NCBI GenBank assembly: GCA_003151475.1
Contig: PLXQ01000036.1
Location: 10,477-74,476 of the forward strand
Direction: 5' to 3'
Length of the DNA stretch: 64,000 bases
DNA from: Acidimicrobiaceae bacterium
GTDB lineage: Bacteria; Actinomycetota; Acidimicrobiia; Acidimicrobiales; UBA8190
A program made the translations under genes and the position numbers. Shown piece by piece: positions 9,233-18,947 of this stretch; positions within the stretch are counted from its first letter, which is position 1; each line of letters begins with the position of its first letter. The notes under the pieces are model-generated. The model was not told where the DNA came from. It did no database searches and saw only the letters and a program-made list of their open reading frames with translations.

Positions 9233-9772
9233 TCAGCCGAGTGTGCGGATGGGATCCGATCCGTCCCAACCGACTGCTGCATCGCTCACCGTGGTGACGA
9301 GCCAGCGGGTGGCGTCGGTCAGCTCCATGACCTCGATCACTGTGCTCGTGATGCCGCCCGTCTCGTAGTAGGCAAACTGCGCCATGCCACCGGTGTCGCC
9401 GGCGTGAACAACCGGCCAGCCGGCGCCTTCGGCGGCACGAGCCGCAGCATCAAAGTCCTCGACCCACCAGGCCAGGTGGTGGAACCCTTCCCGGCCGGCG
9501 TCGAGGAATTCGCGATAGATGCTGGGCGAGTCGTCCTCTTGTTCGATGAGCTCGAGCTGCAGGGCGCCCGAGTTGGCGAAGGCGATCGACACCACCGGCT
9601 CGGTCGGTGTTCCCCGGTACACCGAACCGGTCTGTGTCAGGTGGCGCAGCAGGAGCCAGGGCCCGACGCCGACCGCCAGCCAGGCCTCGATGGCGCGCTC
9701 GAGGTCGCGCACGACATAGCCGTTCTGCCTGATGTGACCGGGCAGGATGATGCTGGGTCGTGCAGATTCCAT
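9233..9772 (-). CDS. VOC family (glyoxalase/dioxygenase-fold) protein
   Basis: About 179 aa. The ATG at 9772 is preferred because an upstream start at 9802 would overlap the divergent gene at 9795. The protein opens with a betaalpha-betabetabeta module ([20 protein letters not shown], then ALQLELIEQ), and the second half has [19 protein letters not shown]. Histidines in HIRQN and FHHLAWW and a glutamate in LELIEQ or VIEVMEL are plausible metal ligands of the VOC superfamily, as in methylmalonyl-CoA epimerase. The reaction is unknown. Only about 20 bases separate it from the divergent Gfo/Idh gene, so the promoters must overlap coding sequence. Confidence 0.82.
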   Translation of the reverse strand: MESARPSIILPGHIRQNGYVVRDLERAIEAWLAVGVGPWLLLRHLTQTGSVYRGTPTEPVVSIAFANSGALQLELIEQEDDSPSIYREFLDAGREGFHHLAWWVEDFDAAARAAEGAGWPVVHAGDTGGMAQFAYYETGGITSTVIEVMELTDATRWLVTTVSDAAVGWDGSDPIRTLG

Positions 9773-9794
9773 AGTGCACACGTAGGGTACCCCC

Positions 9795-10817
9795 ATGGTC
9801 ACGCCAGCAGCCGATGCCGAGCGTCAGCTGAGGCTGGCATTCGTCGGGTGCGGGGCAATCGCCGAGTGGCATCTGGCCGCGCTGCGCGCCGCCGCGCCCC
9901 GGACAACGGTCACCGCCGTCATCGATCCGGACCGCGACCGGGCCCTGTTCATGGCCAAGGAGACCGGTGCAGAGCCCTTTCGGTCCCTCGACGAAGCGCT
10001 GGCGGCGGGGACCTTCGACGCCACCCTGATCATGGTCCCGCACCACTTGCACGAGGAGCTGGCCAGCGCCGCGCTGCGGACGGACAAGCACGTGCTGCTG
10101 GAGAAGCCGATGGCGCCGACCCTCGACGCCTGCGCCCGCATTGTGGATGTGGCCCGGCAGTCGACCAGGGTGTTTCTGGTGGCCGAGAACGCCCAATACT
10201 GGCCCGAGGTCGTTCTGACCAAAGACCTCATCGACGATGGTGCCGTGGGCGAGGTGATCACGGCCCGGGCGGGGCACTGTGCCGCGCCCATGGAGCAGTT
10301 CCTCGGCGACGGAAACTGGCGGCTGTCGGTGGCCGAGGCCGGCGGAGGGGTGGCCATCGACGCCGGCTCACACTGGCTACGGCCTCTGCGGATGTGGCTG
10401 GGCGAGCTGGCCGAGGTGGTGGCTGTGACCGGCCGCCCGTATGGGGCGATGGAGGGGGAGTCGCTGTGTCGGGCCCTGTGCCGCTTCGAATCCGGGGTGG
10501 TGGCCAGCTTCGACGCCGTCCTGTCGCCCGGTCCCGTGGCCCCGCTCCCGTTGTTCCAGGTCACCGGCAGCCGCGGCGAGCTCGTCGTCGACGTGCTCGG
10601 ACGGGTGAAGCTCTACGACGGGTCCGATCCGCGCGGCACGGTGGTGGGCCAGGGCGGGTACCTGCAGAGCTACGAGCGGCAGATCACCGCCTTCGAAGCG
10701 GCCGTGCTCGACGGCGTCGCCCCTCCGGCCGGGGCCGAGTACTCGCTGGGCGAGTTGCGCGGTGCGCTGGCCATGTACCGCTCGGCCGCCTCCGGTCGGT
10801 GGGAGGCGGTGTGGTAG
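9795..10817 (+). CDS. Gfo/Idh/MocA family NAD(P)-dependent oxidoreductase
   Basis: 340 aa from the ATG at 9795. The Rossmann motif is [29 protein letters not shown] is the hallmark EKP motif whose lysine takes part in catalysis. The C-terminal alpha/beta substrate domain contains [19 protein letters not shown], including the usual D-x-G-x-H segment. Such enzymes oxidise or reduce hydroxyl groups on sugars, inositols or other cyclic alcohols. It is the first gene of a coupled run in the order SDR, sulfotransferase, hydrolase, all joined by overlaps, so a shared pathway on a hydroxylated and possibly sulfated substrate is likely. Confidence 0.9.
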   Translation: MVTPAADAERQLRLAFVGCGAIAEWHLAALRAAAPRTTVTAVIDPDRDRALFMAKETGAEPFRSLDEALAAGTFDATLIMVPHHLHEELASAALRTDKHVLLEKPMAPTLDACARIVDVARQSTRVFLVAENAQYWPEVVLTKDLIDDGAVGEVITARAGHCAAPMEQFLGDGNWRLSVAEAGGGVAIDAGSHWLRPLRMWLGELAEVVAVTGRPYGAMEGESLCRALCRFESGVVASFDAVLSPGPVAPLPLFQVTGSRGELVVDVLGRVKLYDGSDPRGTVVGQGGYLQSYERQITAFEAAVLDGVAPPAGAEYSLGELRGALAMYRSAASGRWEAVW

Positions 10818-11560
10818 CCACGACGTTCGACTACTCCGACGCCCGGGTGCTCGTTACCGGCGGCTCGAACGGCATCGGTCTGGGCGTGGCCCGGGCCTTC
10901 CGCGACGCCGGCGCCCACGTCACGATCACGGGCACCCGAGCGTCGACCACCGAGTACGACCATGATCTGACCGGCTTGGACTACCACCCGTGCAAGCTGC
11001 CGGATCCCGACGCTATTGCCGCCGTGGCCGGAGCGCTCGACGGTCTCGATGTGCTCGTGAACAACGCCGGCCAGAACATGCCCGGGGGCCGCAGCGAGTA
11101 CGAGCCGGAGGTCTTCGAGGAGGTCGTCGCCGTGAACCTCTTCTCCGCCTTCCGTATGGCGGCGGCCTGCAAAGGCCTGCTCCGGGCCAGTGCCATGGAC
11201 GGCGGGGGTGCCGTGGTCAACGTGGGATCGATGTCCAGCTTCTTCGGCATCGAATTCGTCCCTGGCTACGGGGCGGCCAAGGCCGGGGTAGTGCAGATGA
11301 CGAAGACCCTGGCGGTGGCATGGGCCCGCCACGGCATCCGCGTGAACGCGGTGGCGCCGGGGATCATTGAAACCAACATGACCGCCCCCATGATGGCGTT
11401 CGAGTCCCTCGTCGGGCCGATCCTCGAACGCACCCCGATGCGTCGCCTCGGCACGCCCGACGACGTGGCGCCCGTCGTGCTGTTCTTGGCCGGTCCCGCT
11501 GCCCGTTACATCACGGGGCAGACGATCCCCGTCGACGGCGGGTTCTCCGTCCAGGGATGA
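10811..11560 (+). CDS. Short-chain dehydrogenase/reductase (SDR)
   Basis: 249 aa. The GTG at 10811 overlaps the end of the Gfo/Idh gene by seven bases. The classical SDR set is complete: cofactor motif [10 protein letters not shown] near residues 15-24, NNAG, catalytic Ser in [13 protein letters not shown], and the C-terminal [17 protein letters not shown] after strand 2 suggests NADP(H). It should oxidise an alcohol or reduce a ketone in the pathway begun by the preceding gene. The stop codon overlaps the next start (ATGA), showing translational coupling. Confidence 0.92.
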   Translation: MVATTFDYSDARVLVTGGSNGIGLGVARAFRDAGAHVTITGTRASTTEYDHDLTGLDYHPCKLPDPDAIAAVAGALDGLDVLVNNAGQNMPGGRSEYEPEVFEEVVAVNLFSAFRMAAACKGLLRASAMDGGGAVVNVGSMSSFFGIEFVPGYGAAKAGVVQMTKTLAVAWARHGIRVNAVAPGIIETNMTAPMMAFESLVGPILERTPMRRLGTPDDVAPVVLFLAGPAARYITGQTIPVDGGFSVQG

Positions 11561-12819
11561 CGATGGGGCCCCGCATCCGCATCACCGACCTGCGCGAGCC
11601 CCGGCTGACCGACATTCAGCGGGTGGCGCTCGAGCACGGCGAACGTCATCGCGTCGTATTGACGGTGGAGGCGGTGCTCGGCGCCGCAGTGGAGCGCACG
11701 GGGCTCGAGGACTTCGGAAGGGAGGACTTCCGGGAGCGCCTGGCGCTGTGGCTGGCCGAGGTCGACGAGGATCCCGGGCGCACCGGACTCGGACGGCTGA
11801 TGCTTCACCGGGACTGCATCCGTTATGCCAGCAACAGGCTGCGCATCAGGGACCTGCTCATCCGGCATCCCGAGATCCTCGAGGTGGAGATCTCCGCTCC
11901 CATCGTCGTGGTCGGTCTGCCCCGCTCGGGCACCACCCACCTGGTCAACCTCGTGGCCGCCGACAATCGGCTGCGCTCCCTGCCGTTGTGGGAGAGCTAC
12001 GAGCCGGTCCCGAGCCCCGACGAGGACACGAGCGGTGACGCCGGCCCCGATCCCCGCTACCGGCGGGCCGAGGAGCAGTGGCAGGGCATGGAGGCGATGC
12101 TGCCGTACATGGGGGCCATGCACCCCATGCGCCCTGACCACGTGCACGAGGAGCTCGAGCTGCAGTTGCCCGACTTCTCGAGCTACCAGCTCGAATGGGT
12201 CGCCCGGGCGCCACGTTGGCGCGACTACTACCTGGCCCACGACCAGACTCCGCACTACGAGTACCTGAAGACGGTTCTGCAGATCCTCCAGTGGCGCCGC
12301 CCGGGGGAGCGCTGGGTGCTCAAGTCCCCCCAGCACCTCGAGCAGCTCGGCCCGTTGATGACGGTCTTTCCCGATGCCACGGTGGTCGTCACCCACCGCG
12401 ACCCGGTGTCGGTGGTGCAGTCGGCGGCCACGATGATGGCGTACGCCGCCCGTATGAGCTACACGACACCCGAACCCGACTACTACCTGACGTACTGGAC
12501 GCAGCGCATCCGCCGCCTGCTCGAGGCGTCACTGCGCGACCACCACCTGGTCCCGGCCGACCGGCGCGTGGACGTGCACTTCGACGCGTTCATGACCGAT
12601 GAGATGGACAACGTCGAGCACATCTACAAGGTGGCCGGCCTCGCGATGACCAACGAGGCCCGGGCGCAGATCGGGAACTACGCCACCAGCCATCCCCGCG
12701 GCAAAGAGGGACAGGTTGACTACGACCTCCGCGCCGACTTCGGCGTCGAACCGGAACAGGTCCGCGCCGAGTTCGCCTTCTACCAGGATGCGGTCGGCGT
12801 GCGCGAGGAGGTCAGATGA
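11557..12819 (+). CDS. Sulfotransferase family protein (PAPS-dependent type)
   Basis: 420 aa, starting inside the SDR stop (ATGA). [10 protein letters not shown] near residues 119-128 is the 5'-phosphosulfate-binding loop. [14 protein letters not shown] near 277 supplies the Arg/Ser 3'-phosphate contact. The long N-terminal helical part and ESYEPVPSP resemble the bacterial sulfotransferase family often seen with lipid or steroid genes. The reaction would be transfer of sulfate from PAPS to a hydroxyl. Next to it is an alkylsulfatase-like hydrolase, so the operon may hold both a sulfating and a desulfating activity. The acceptor cannot be named. Confidence 0.86.
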   Translation: MTMGPRIRITDLREPRLTDIQRVALEHGERHRVVLTVEAVLGAAVERTGLEDFGREDFRERLALWLAEVDEDPGRTGLGRLMLHRDCIRYASNRLRIRDLLIRHPEILEVEISAPIVVVGLPRSGTTHLVNLVAADNRLRSLPLWESYEPVPSPDEDTSGDAGPDPRYRRAEEQWQGMEAMLPYMGAMHPMRPDHVHEELELQLPDFSSYQLEWVARAPRWRDYYLAHDQTPHYEYLKTVLQILQWRRPGERWVLKSPQHLEQLGPLMTVFPDATVVVTHRDPVSVVQSAATMMAYAARMSYTTPEPDYYLTYWTQRIRRLLEASLRDHHLVPADRRVDVHFDAFMTDEMDNVEHIYKVAGLAMTNEARAQIGNYATSHPRGKEGQVDYDLRADFGVEPEQVRAEFAFYQDAVGVREEVR

Positions 12820-14090
12820 GTGCCTCGGGGGTGGACCGCCTCATCGACGAACGGCCCGGCAAGGAGCTGCTCACCCCGGTGTACGACGACCCGGCCCACG
12901 CGTTGACCGACTTCCTGTACCGCTCGGGGGGGACGACGGCCGCCTACATGCTCGTGTCCGACGCCGGCCGGGTGATCGTGAACACGGGGCTGGGCTACGA
13001 AGCCCCCCATCACAAGCGCGTCTTCGACGCCGTGTGCCCCGGGCCCACGCCCTACATCGTCACCACCCAGGCCCATGTCGACCACGTCGGCGGCGTCGGG
13101 CTGTTTCGCGAAGCCGGCACGCAGTATGTGGCCCAGGCCAACAATCAGGCCTGCCAGCACGACGACGAGCGCATCGCTTCATTGCGCCTGCAGACTGCCG
13201 GCATCTGGTTCGACGTGAGCGGTCGCCGAGCCCGGGAGATCGCGGCCGAGAACCCCGGTGTCCCCATGCGCCAGGACAGGCCGGTTCCCGACGTCACTTT
13301 CGATGACCGCCTCGAGCTGAGCGTCGGGAACCTCGAGTTGGAGCTCCTCTCTACGCCCGGCGGCGAGACCATCGACAGCTGTGTGCTGTGGCTGCCCCAA
13401 CACGGCATCTGCCTGATCAGCAACCTGGTGGGGCCGCTGTTCCCGCACTTCCCAAACTTGAACACCCTGCGCGGCGACCGCTACCGATTGGTCGAGCCGT
13501 ATCTCGCCGCCATCCGCAGGGTCCGGGAGCTCGAACCCTCGGTGCTGGTCACCGGACGCCACGAGCCGATCGTCGGGCGCGAGCTCATCGACGCCGCCCT
13601 GGCTCGCCTTCACGATGCCGTCGACTACGTGCACACCGAGACTCTGGCCGCCATGAACGCGGGAAAGGACGTCACCACGATCATGCGCGAGGTGCGCCTG
13701 CCTGAAGCGTTACGTGTCGGACAGGGATACGGCACGGTGGCATGGGGGGTGCGGACGATCTGGGAGACCTACATGGGGTGGTTTCACCTGCGCTCGACGA
13801 CCGACCTGTACCCTCTGGAGCCGGCGGCGGCATTCGCTCAGTTGGTCGATCTCGTAGGCCCCGATGCCGTCATTGGGCGGGCCCGGGAAAACCTCGCCGC
13901 TGGCGAAGCGGTGGCCGCCATTCATTTGGCCGAAGCCGTCCTGCACCACCAAGCGGACCACATCGGCGCCGTCGAGGTAATGATCGATGCCCATCAGGCG
14001 CTGCTCAACGCCGGCGGCGACGTCAGCTTCTGGGAGAGTGGCTGGCTTCACCACCAGCTGGAGCGCTGGCGTCTCTCCCGAGGCGAATGA
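12816..14090 (+). CDS. MBL-fold hydrolase with alkylsulfatase-like architecture
   Basis: 424 aa, coupled to the sulfotransferase by ATGA. The metallo-beta-lactamase motif reads TTQAHVDHVGG near residues 83-92. The usual first His (HxHxDH) is replaced by Gln, while AHVDH is kept. The middle segment GYGTVAWGVRTIWETYMGWF and the helical end (ARENLAAGEAVAAIHLAEAV) match the dimerisation and helical region of SdsA1/BDS1-type alkyl sulfatases. The role is probably hydrolysis of a sulfate ester, or another MBL reaction if the Q substitution alters metal binding. The 3' end is convergent with the M23-like gene. Confidence 0.82.
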   Translation: MSASGVDRLIDERPGKELLTPVYDDPAHALTDFLYRSGGTTAAYMLVSDAGRVIVNTGLGYEAPHHKRVFDAVCPGPTPYIVTTQAHVDHVGGVGLFREAGTQYVAQANNQACQHDDERIASLRLQTAGIWFDVSGRRAREIAAENPGVPMRQDRPVPDVTFDDRLELSVGNLELELLSTPGGETIDSCVLWLPQHGICLISNLVGPLFPHFPNLNTLRGDRYRLVEPYLAAIRRVRELEPSVLVTGRHEPIVGRELIDAALARLHDAVDYVHTETLAAMNAGKDVTTIMREVRLPEALRVGQGYGTVAWGVRTIWETYMGWFHLRSTTDLYPLEPAAAFAQLVDLVGPDAVIGRARENLAAGEAVAAIHLAEAVLHHQADHIGAVEVMIDAHQALLNAGGDVSFWESGWLHHQLERWRLSRGE

Positions 14091-14122
14091 CGTCGTGCTT
14101 GGCAGCTAGCGCCCTGCGCAGG

Positions 14123-15439
14123 TCACCATGTCGGCCATCCCGAGGGAAGGGACCCGATGGGAGGGTCGTTCTGCGCAACTCCCGGTGGTGTACCCAACGT
14201 CGCCAGCAGTTGCGAGAAATTGGTCCCGAAAGCGGTCGAGTCGGCACCGGAGAATTGGCCCTCGTCGTTGGCCATGCTGTTGCCGTCGCCCGACGGATCG
14301 GCCCAGCCGGTCTCGATGCCTTGCGGCCCCTCGTACATCGTGCCGAGAACCGTGCCGGCCGTCACCGCCTGGCCCACAGCCACCAGCGGATCGATGTCCT
14401 CGGCGGCATAGACGACGAGACCGCTCGCCGGCCCGTTGCTCAGGCGGTAGCTGATGAAGGTTCCTCCCGGCCAACCGGAGTTGACCGTGCTCAGCACGAC
14501 GCCGTCACCGATGGCATAGATGGGGCCATATCCGCTGTAGTCGACTCCCTGGTCGATCCGCTCGGGCGTGAGGGCGTTGATCCCACGCAAAGGATTGGCG
14601 TAAGAGCCTGGTGACGGGTTGAACGTCACGGTGACAACCGGAGGGGAGACCGGAGTCTGGGCGGCTTGGGCTGCCTGAGCGGCCTTGGCCGCTTTGGCGG
14701 CCTGGGCCGCCGCCATGGCTTTCTCCTGGGCCTGTTCGGCGGCCAGGCGTTGCTGGGCCGCGGCCGCCAGTAGAGCCTGCAGATTGCCCTTGGCCTGAGC
14801 GAGAAGACCGTTGTCGTTGGTGAGAGCGGCCTGGGCGGCCTGACGTGCATCGGCCAGCTTCTGCACGTCGGCTGCGGCTACGGACTGGGCGGATCGCAGG
14901 CTGGTCTCTGCGGACTGTGTCTTGCTCTTGTCGACGTTCACGGCCTCGATGGCGCTATTCATCCTGTCCGCCGCGACCTGGATGTACTCCTGCTTCCCCT
15001 CCTTCGCAGCGCTGTTTCCCGATTCGAACAGTGCCAGTGTCGAGTCATCGACGGCACCGCTCATGTAGGTGTTGAGGGCGAGCTGCCGGAGAACGTCGTT
15101 GGCCCGGACCTCGGCGCGGCGGTCAGCGACGAGATGGATGCGGACGACGTTGAGCTGGACCTCGACCGCCGCCTGGTGCGCTTGGGCCTGGTCGTAGCTG
15201 GAGACGAGTTGTTGGACCCGGACACCGTCCTGGGCGATGCGCTGTCCCAGCTGTGAGATCTGGGCCTGGTCCGACTTGGTGTCGGCTGCAGCCGGGGTCG
15301 TGAGCAGCGCCATCGTCGCTGTGAGCGCCAGGCCAATGACTTCGACGAGGATGACGGCCCGCGCCAAGAACGGCAGAAGCCCGCGGCGAAGACGCCGTAG
15401 GCGGGCGTTGGGGTCCCTGGCCCCGCTATGTCCCGGCAT
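14123..15439 (-). CDS. Secreted coiled-coil protein with degenerate M23 (LytM) domain
   Basis: 438 aa. A basic start and a hydrophobic helix with PAAADT look like a signal or anchor (about residues 20-53). A long EnvC/RipA-like coiled coil follows (SQLGQRIAQDGVRVQQLVSS), then an alanine/glutamine-rich stretch. A LytM-like fold lies near residues 280-390 (YANPLRGINALTPERIDQGV, DYSGYGPIYAIGDGVVLS). Active M23 peptidases carry H-x(n)-D and HxH zinc ligands. Here the first position is Q in ERIDQGVDY, and the HxH site reads VYAAEDIDP. Catalysis is therefore unlikely, and it may activate a hydrolase or bind peptidoglycan. The 280-base divergent gap before the glycine-rich gene has no riboswitch that I recognise. 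Confidence 0.8.
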   Translation of the reverse strand: MPGHSGARDPNARLRRLRRGLLPFLARAVILVEVIGLALTATMALLTTPAAADTKSDQAQISQLGQRIAQDGVRVQQLVSSYDQAQAHQAAVEVQLNVVRIHLVADRRAEVRANDVLRQLALNTYMSGAVDDSTLALFESGNSAAKEGKQEYIQVAADRMNSAIEAVNVDKSKTQSAETSLRSAQSVAAADVQKLADARQAAQAALTNDNGLLAQAKGNLQALLAAAAQQRLAAEQAQEKAMAAAQAAKAAKAAQAAQAAQTPVSPPVVTVTFNPSPGSYANPLRGINALTPERIDQGVDYSGYGPIYAIGDGVVLSTVNSGWPGGTFISYRLSNGPASGLVVYAAEDIDPLVAVGQAVTAGTVLGTMYEGPQGIETGWADPSGDGNSMANDEGQFSGADSTAFGTNFSQLLATLGTPPGVAQNDPPIGSLPSGWPTW

Positions 15440-15720
15440 AACGAACGGAAACGCTATTCCAATCGAAGCCGCAGATCCATACCCGAGGAGAATGCTGTGT
15501 CATCCCAGGTGAAACGCTCAGGCGTGGGCGATGCCTGGCCCGGCTTCGAACAATTATCGGCAATGGATGAGTCCGGCCATCCGATCGACCGGAAAGAGGG
15601 GCCTGGGACAGACAGGTATGAGCTCGGTAACATTGGGCTGAACATCGCCTGGGCTCGGGAACGTCGTCTCGGTCAGAAGTGCAACGTTCCCTGGCCGGCT
15701 GATGCGGCGGAGGGGGCATT

Positions 15721-17598
15721 ATGCGGCGGACTCTTCGATTCGGAGCAGCCACGCTTGTCGCCGCCGCAGCCTCTGCAGTGGTCGGCATGGCGCCGGCGTC
15801 AGGCGTGCCGACGTTGCCGTCGAACTGTGCCGGTGACCTCACGGTCGTGTCCTGCACGTTCCGGTACAACGGTGCGAGCGGTGATGACGGGAGCACCCAG
15901 TCGTTCACCGTGCCCAGCGGAGTGGGCCAACTGACCATCGAGGCATGGGGCGCGCAGGGCGGCACGGCCACCACGGTCGAAGGACCAGACCAGCCAGCCG
16001 TCGGCGGCCTGGGTGGTTACGCCAAGGGCACCGTCACGGTGACCGCGGGCGAGTCGGTGTCGATCAACGTGGGCGGCCAGCCCACGGGGACGGCGGGCGG
16101 ATTCAACGGCGGGAGCGCGGCGGGGCCAGGGACAAGCGATTACTACGCCGAGCCGGGGGGTGGCGCCACCGATGCCCGGTTGGGCGGGAACGATCTGACC
16201 GACCGGGTGGTCGTGGCCGGCGGAGGTGGCGGAGCGGCTCAAGACAACGGCCTGGACCACGGTGACGCACTGGGCGGTGCCGGCGGTGGAACGTCGGGGG
16301 CCATGAGTTTCTGGTGTCCGAATGATGGCTTCATGACTACCTGCGGGGCCGGCGGCACAGCCACGGCCGGCGGGGCCGCCGGTAGCCCGGCTGCGCCGTG
16401 CGCCGTGGCCGGGTCACTCGGGCAGGGGGGATCCGGGTGCGGTGGTGGCGGAGGTGGCGGCTACTACGGGGGCGGAGGCGGCGCCTTCTACGCCGGGAGC
16501 GGGCCGCCGTTGCCCTCGATCGACGGCCCGGGCGGCGGCGGCTCTGCCTACGTGAGCCCGTCGGCCACAGACGCCGTGACGGTCGGTGGCGTGCAGTACG
16601 GCGACGGGCTGCTGCGGATCAGCTATACGAGCACTCACGGCTACCCGGGACTCCAGTGGTCAGCGGCGCGACGGATCGACGCCAAGCGGGACAGGGTCGC
16701 CGTGTCGTGTGCCGCACCCACCTCCTGTGTGGCCGTGGACAGCGCCGGCCGGGCCATGACCTACGACGGTCGTTGGTCGAAGCCGGCCCCGGTGGTGACG
16801 GGCGGTCTCGCCGCTATCTCGTGCCCCAGCCGGACCTTCTGCGTGGCCGTCGGTTCGGCCCCCTCGGCGACCATTCTGAGTGCACCGCTGATCGCCGTGG
16901 ACAATCACGGGACATGGTCGTCGAGTTCCGGCCCGGAACCGGGCACGCAGGAGGTTCTGATCGGCGTCTCCTGCGTGAGCAGCACCTTCTGCGTCGCCGC
17001 CGGCACCTATCTGCAGAACGGCTCCCCGGGCACGACGGCGTTCGTCCAGACATTCGACGGCCATTCGTGGACGGTGGTCGAGAACCAAGACCTGACGGGG
17101 TACGCCTCGGGCGACACCATGCAGGGCGTGTCGTGTTCCTCGACTGCGTTCTGCACCGCCGTGGGTACCGCCGGTGACCGGAGTGATATCGGGGGTCTGG
17201 TCGATGTGGACGCGGGCGGCTCGTGGACGGGGACGCAGATTTCGGACGACCGGACGGCGAACTTTACCGAGGGCGGCGGCCTGAATGCGGTCGGCTGTCC
17301 CGTCGTGAACTCCTGTGTGGCGGCCGGGGTCGAGGGCGAGGTCTACAGCTACGACGGCCACGGATGGACGGTGGCCGTCGGTGATCCGGAGTCGGCGATC
17401 ACGGCCATCTCCTGCCCCGACGCGTCGACCTGCCTGGCCGTCGACGGCGCCGGCAACGCCCTCATCGACCAGACCGGGAACTGGGAGGTGGCCCGGTCCA
17501 TCGATCCCGGCCATAGCTTGCGCTCCGTGTCATGTCCCACGACGAGGTTCTGCCTGAGCGTCGACACGGCCGGGCGTGCCGTCATCGGGAAACGATAG
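15721..17598 (+). CDS. Secreted glycine-rich protein with C-rich propeller-like repeats, 3' end at IS110
   Basis: 625 aa from the ATG at 15721, after GGAGGGGG. The signal peptide ends near ASGVP. Residues about 50-300 form a glycine-rich (ALK/Gly_rich-like) domain with SFTVPSGVGQLTIEAWGAQG and GGGGGGYYGGGGG. From about residue 310 there are seven repeats of the form SCPSRTFCVAVGSA, each with two cysteines and several followed by YDG-W, suggesting a disulfide-stapled propeller. The seventh repeat stops after GRAVIGKR, where earlier repeats continue to TYDG. The TAG stop lies inside the inverted repeat of the IS110 element. The original C-terminus was therefore probably lost to the insertion. 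Confidence 0.82.
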   Translation: MRRTLRFGAATLVAAAASAVVGMAPASGVPTLPSNCAGDLTVVSCTFRYNGASGDDGSTQSFTVPSGVGQLTIEAWGAQGGTATTVEGPDQPAVGGLGGYAKGTVTVTAGESVSINVGGQPTGTAGGFNGGSAAGPGTSDYYAEPGGGATDARLGGNDLTDRVVVAGGGGGAAQDNGLDHGDALGGAGGGTSGAMSFWCPNDGFMTTCGAGGTATAGGAAGSPAAPCAVAGSLGQGGSGCGGGGGGGYYGGGGGAFYAGSGPPLPSIDGPGGGGSAYVSPSATDAVTVGGVQYGDGLLRISYTSTHGYPGLQWSAARRIDAKRDRVAVSCAAPTSCVAVDSAGRAMTYDGRWSKPAPVVTGGLAAISCPSRTFCVAVGSAPSATILSAPLIAVDNHGTWSSSSGPEPGTQEVLIGVSCVSSTFCVAAGTYLQNGSPGTTAFVQTFDGHSWTVVENQDLTGYASGDTMQGVSCSSTAFCTAVGTAGDRSDIGGLVDVDAGGSWTGTQISDDRTANFTEGGGLNAVGCPVVNSCVAAGVEGEVYSYDGHGWTVAVGDPESAITAISCPDASTCLAVDGAGNALIDQTGNWEVARSIDPGHSLRSVSCPTTRFCLSVDTAGRAVIGKR

Positions 17599-18947
17599 GA
17601 GTGTCCTATGTCAAGCGGCAAGCTGTTGGCGGGCTCCATGGAGTGCGGGATCGAAGGCGACACCGTCTTGCCAGCATCTCCAGATGACCCGCAGCCATGC
17701 ACGAGCCAGGATGCGAATGGCGTGCGGATGGCGACATCCGCGATCGATGGCTCGCTTGTAGATATCGGCGGCCCAAGGATCGGCACTGCGGCTCCCGTTG
17801 GCAAAGTCCATGACCGCCGCCCGCAGCTTCTTGTTGCAGGCCCAACGGAACACGGTCTGTTCGCGCTTGCCTGACTGACGGGTCGAGGGCGACGCCCCGG
17901 CCAGGGCGGCGAGGGCGTCGTCAGTGGGAAACCGCTCGCGACAATCGCCAATCTCGACCAGCAGATTTGCGGCACGCACCATCCCCGAACGGGGAAGGCT
18001 GGTGAAGATGCGCTGATCGGGATGCGCGCGAAACAGCTCCTCCATGTCGTGCTCGAGCGCTTGAATCTCGGCGTTGAGCGTCTCGAGCATGGCCACGAGG
18101 CCAAGGGTTATCCGTCCCCGGGCGACGCCTTCAGAGCCGAACAGCCCCGGCGCGGCGTTCTCCAGGCGGCCAAACAGCACCGTGGCGGGGATCCCACCGG
18201 TGTAGCTGACCGCGCTCAACCAGCTCCCCAGGCGCTTGGGCGACAGCCACCGTGCCTTCTCCGCCGAGGGAAAACGAGTCAGAAAGGCGAGGGTGATGGC
18301 ATTGTCGGGTTTGCAGAAAAGCCCAATGGCTCCGGGGAAAGCGAGCTCTAGGTTGGCCCGGAGCTGGTTGACGATCTGCACCCTGGTCTCGACAAGATCC
18401 TTCCGGGACCGGCACAACGCCCGGAGCGCCCGAGTGTCATCGTGGTCGGCCCGCAGCGGCTTCCAGCGGTGCCCGTCGGTGCGCAAGGTGTCGCCCAGGA
18501 CATAGGCATCCAGCCGGTCGTCCTTGTTGCCGGCCGACCCATACCGGGTCCGCAAACCCTTGATCTGTCGGCTGGGCACTACGAACACCTCGAGGCCGGC
18601 CTCCAACAACTCCTCGACCACCGGCCCATCGCCTCGCTCGATGGCCACACGAGAGACCTGGGCCCGGCCCAGTCGACCCACCAATGCCCTAATCGACCCG
18701 GCGTCGTGGGTCACGTCGAACCGGTCCGTCACCTCACCGTCGCCGTCGATCACACACACGGCGTGGACCTCGGAGGCCCAGTCGACTCCCGCCAGCGCTT
18801 CACCGGACACGGCCACCTTCTTTCGCTCGTTGGGACACGTCGCACGGTGGAGGCGTTGATCCTGGTTGCTCACTGCATGGCGCTCGAGGCGCGTGGCCCT
18901 ATCGCCAGTTTTCAACGCCGGGCCGCCGGGTCCTGCTTCACTCCTAT
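17595..18947 (-). mobile_element. IS110-family insertion sequence
   Basis: About 1.35 kb, containing one transposase gene on the minus strand. Matching ends ATAGGAGTG (17595-17603) and CACTCCTAT (18939-18947) form a 9-bp perfect inverted repeat that I take as the approximate borders. I see no obvious target duplication, as expected for IS110. Between the right border and the chosen transposase start lie about 135 non-coding bases. In IS110-group elements this position encodes the bridge RNA that pairs with target and donor DNA; I infer its presence here and have not folded it. Confidence 0.75.
17611..18810 (-). CDS. IS110 family DEDD transposase
   Basis: 399 aa from a GTG at 18810, chosen because AAGAAGG lies five bases upstream and the RuvC-like strand GVDWASEVHAVCVIDGDGEV then starts near the N-terminus, as in the family. 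The open frame extends to an ATG at 18915, but the extra residues are not conserved-looking. The DEDD domain includes VAIERGDGP and DRLDAYVLGD. The C-terminal Transposase_20 part has SLPRSGMVRAANLLVEIGD and GASPSTRQSGKRE, with the catalytic serine region. The gene looks intact, so the element may still be mobile. It separates the glycine-rich gene from the SNF2 gene. Confidence 0.92.
   Translation of the reverse strand: MSGEALAGVDWASEVHAVCVIDGDGEVTDRFDVTHDAGSIRALVGRLGRAQVSRVAIERGDGPVVEELLEAGLEVFVVPSRQIKGLRTRYGSAGNKDDRLDAYVLGDTLRTDGHRWKPLRADHDDTRALRALCRSRKDLVETRVQIVNQLRANLELAFPGAIGLFCKPDNAITLAFLTRFPSAEKARWLSPKRLGSWLSAVSYTGGIPATVLFGRLENAAPGLFGSEGVARGRITLGLVAMLETLNAEIQALEHDMEELFRAHPDQRIFTSLPRSGMVRAANLLVEIGDCRERFPTDDALAALAGASPSTRQSGKREQTVFRWACNKKLRAAVMDFANGSRSADPWAADIYKRAIDRGCRHPHAIRILARAWLRVIWRCWQDGVAFDPALHGARQQLAA

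Noticed and set aside
8444-10810. Very long plus-strand frame (over 1000 codons) ahead of the SDR gene
   Set aside because: It is antisense to the nitronate monooxygenase and VOC genes and parallel to the Gfo/Idh gene, with biased arginine/proline composition. Only the part from the GTG at 10811 is protein-like.
15440-15720. c-di-AMP or c-di-GMP riboswitch between the M23-like and glycine-rich genes
   Set aside because: Such switches often precede cell-wall hydrolases in actinobacteria, but I could not find the conserved core strings on either strand.
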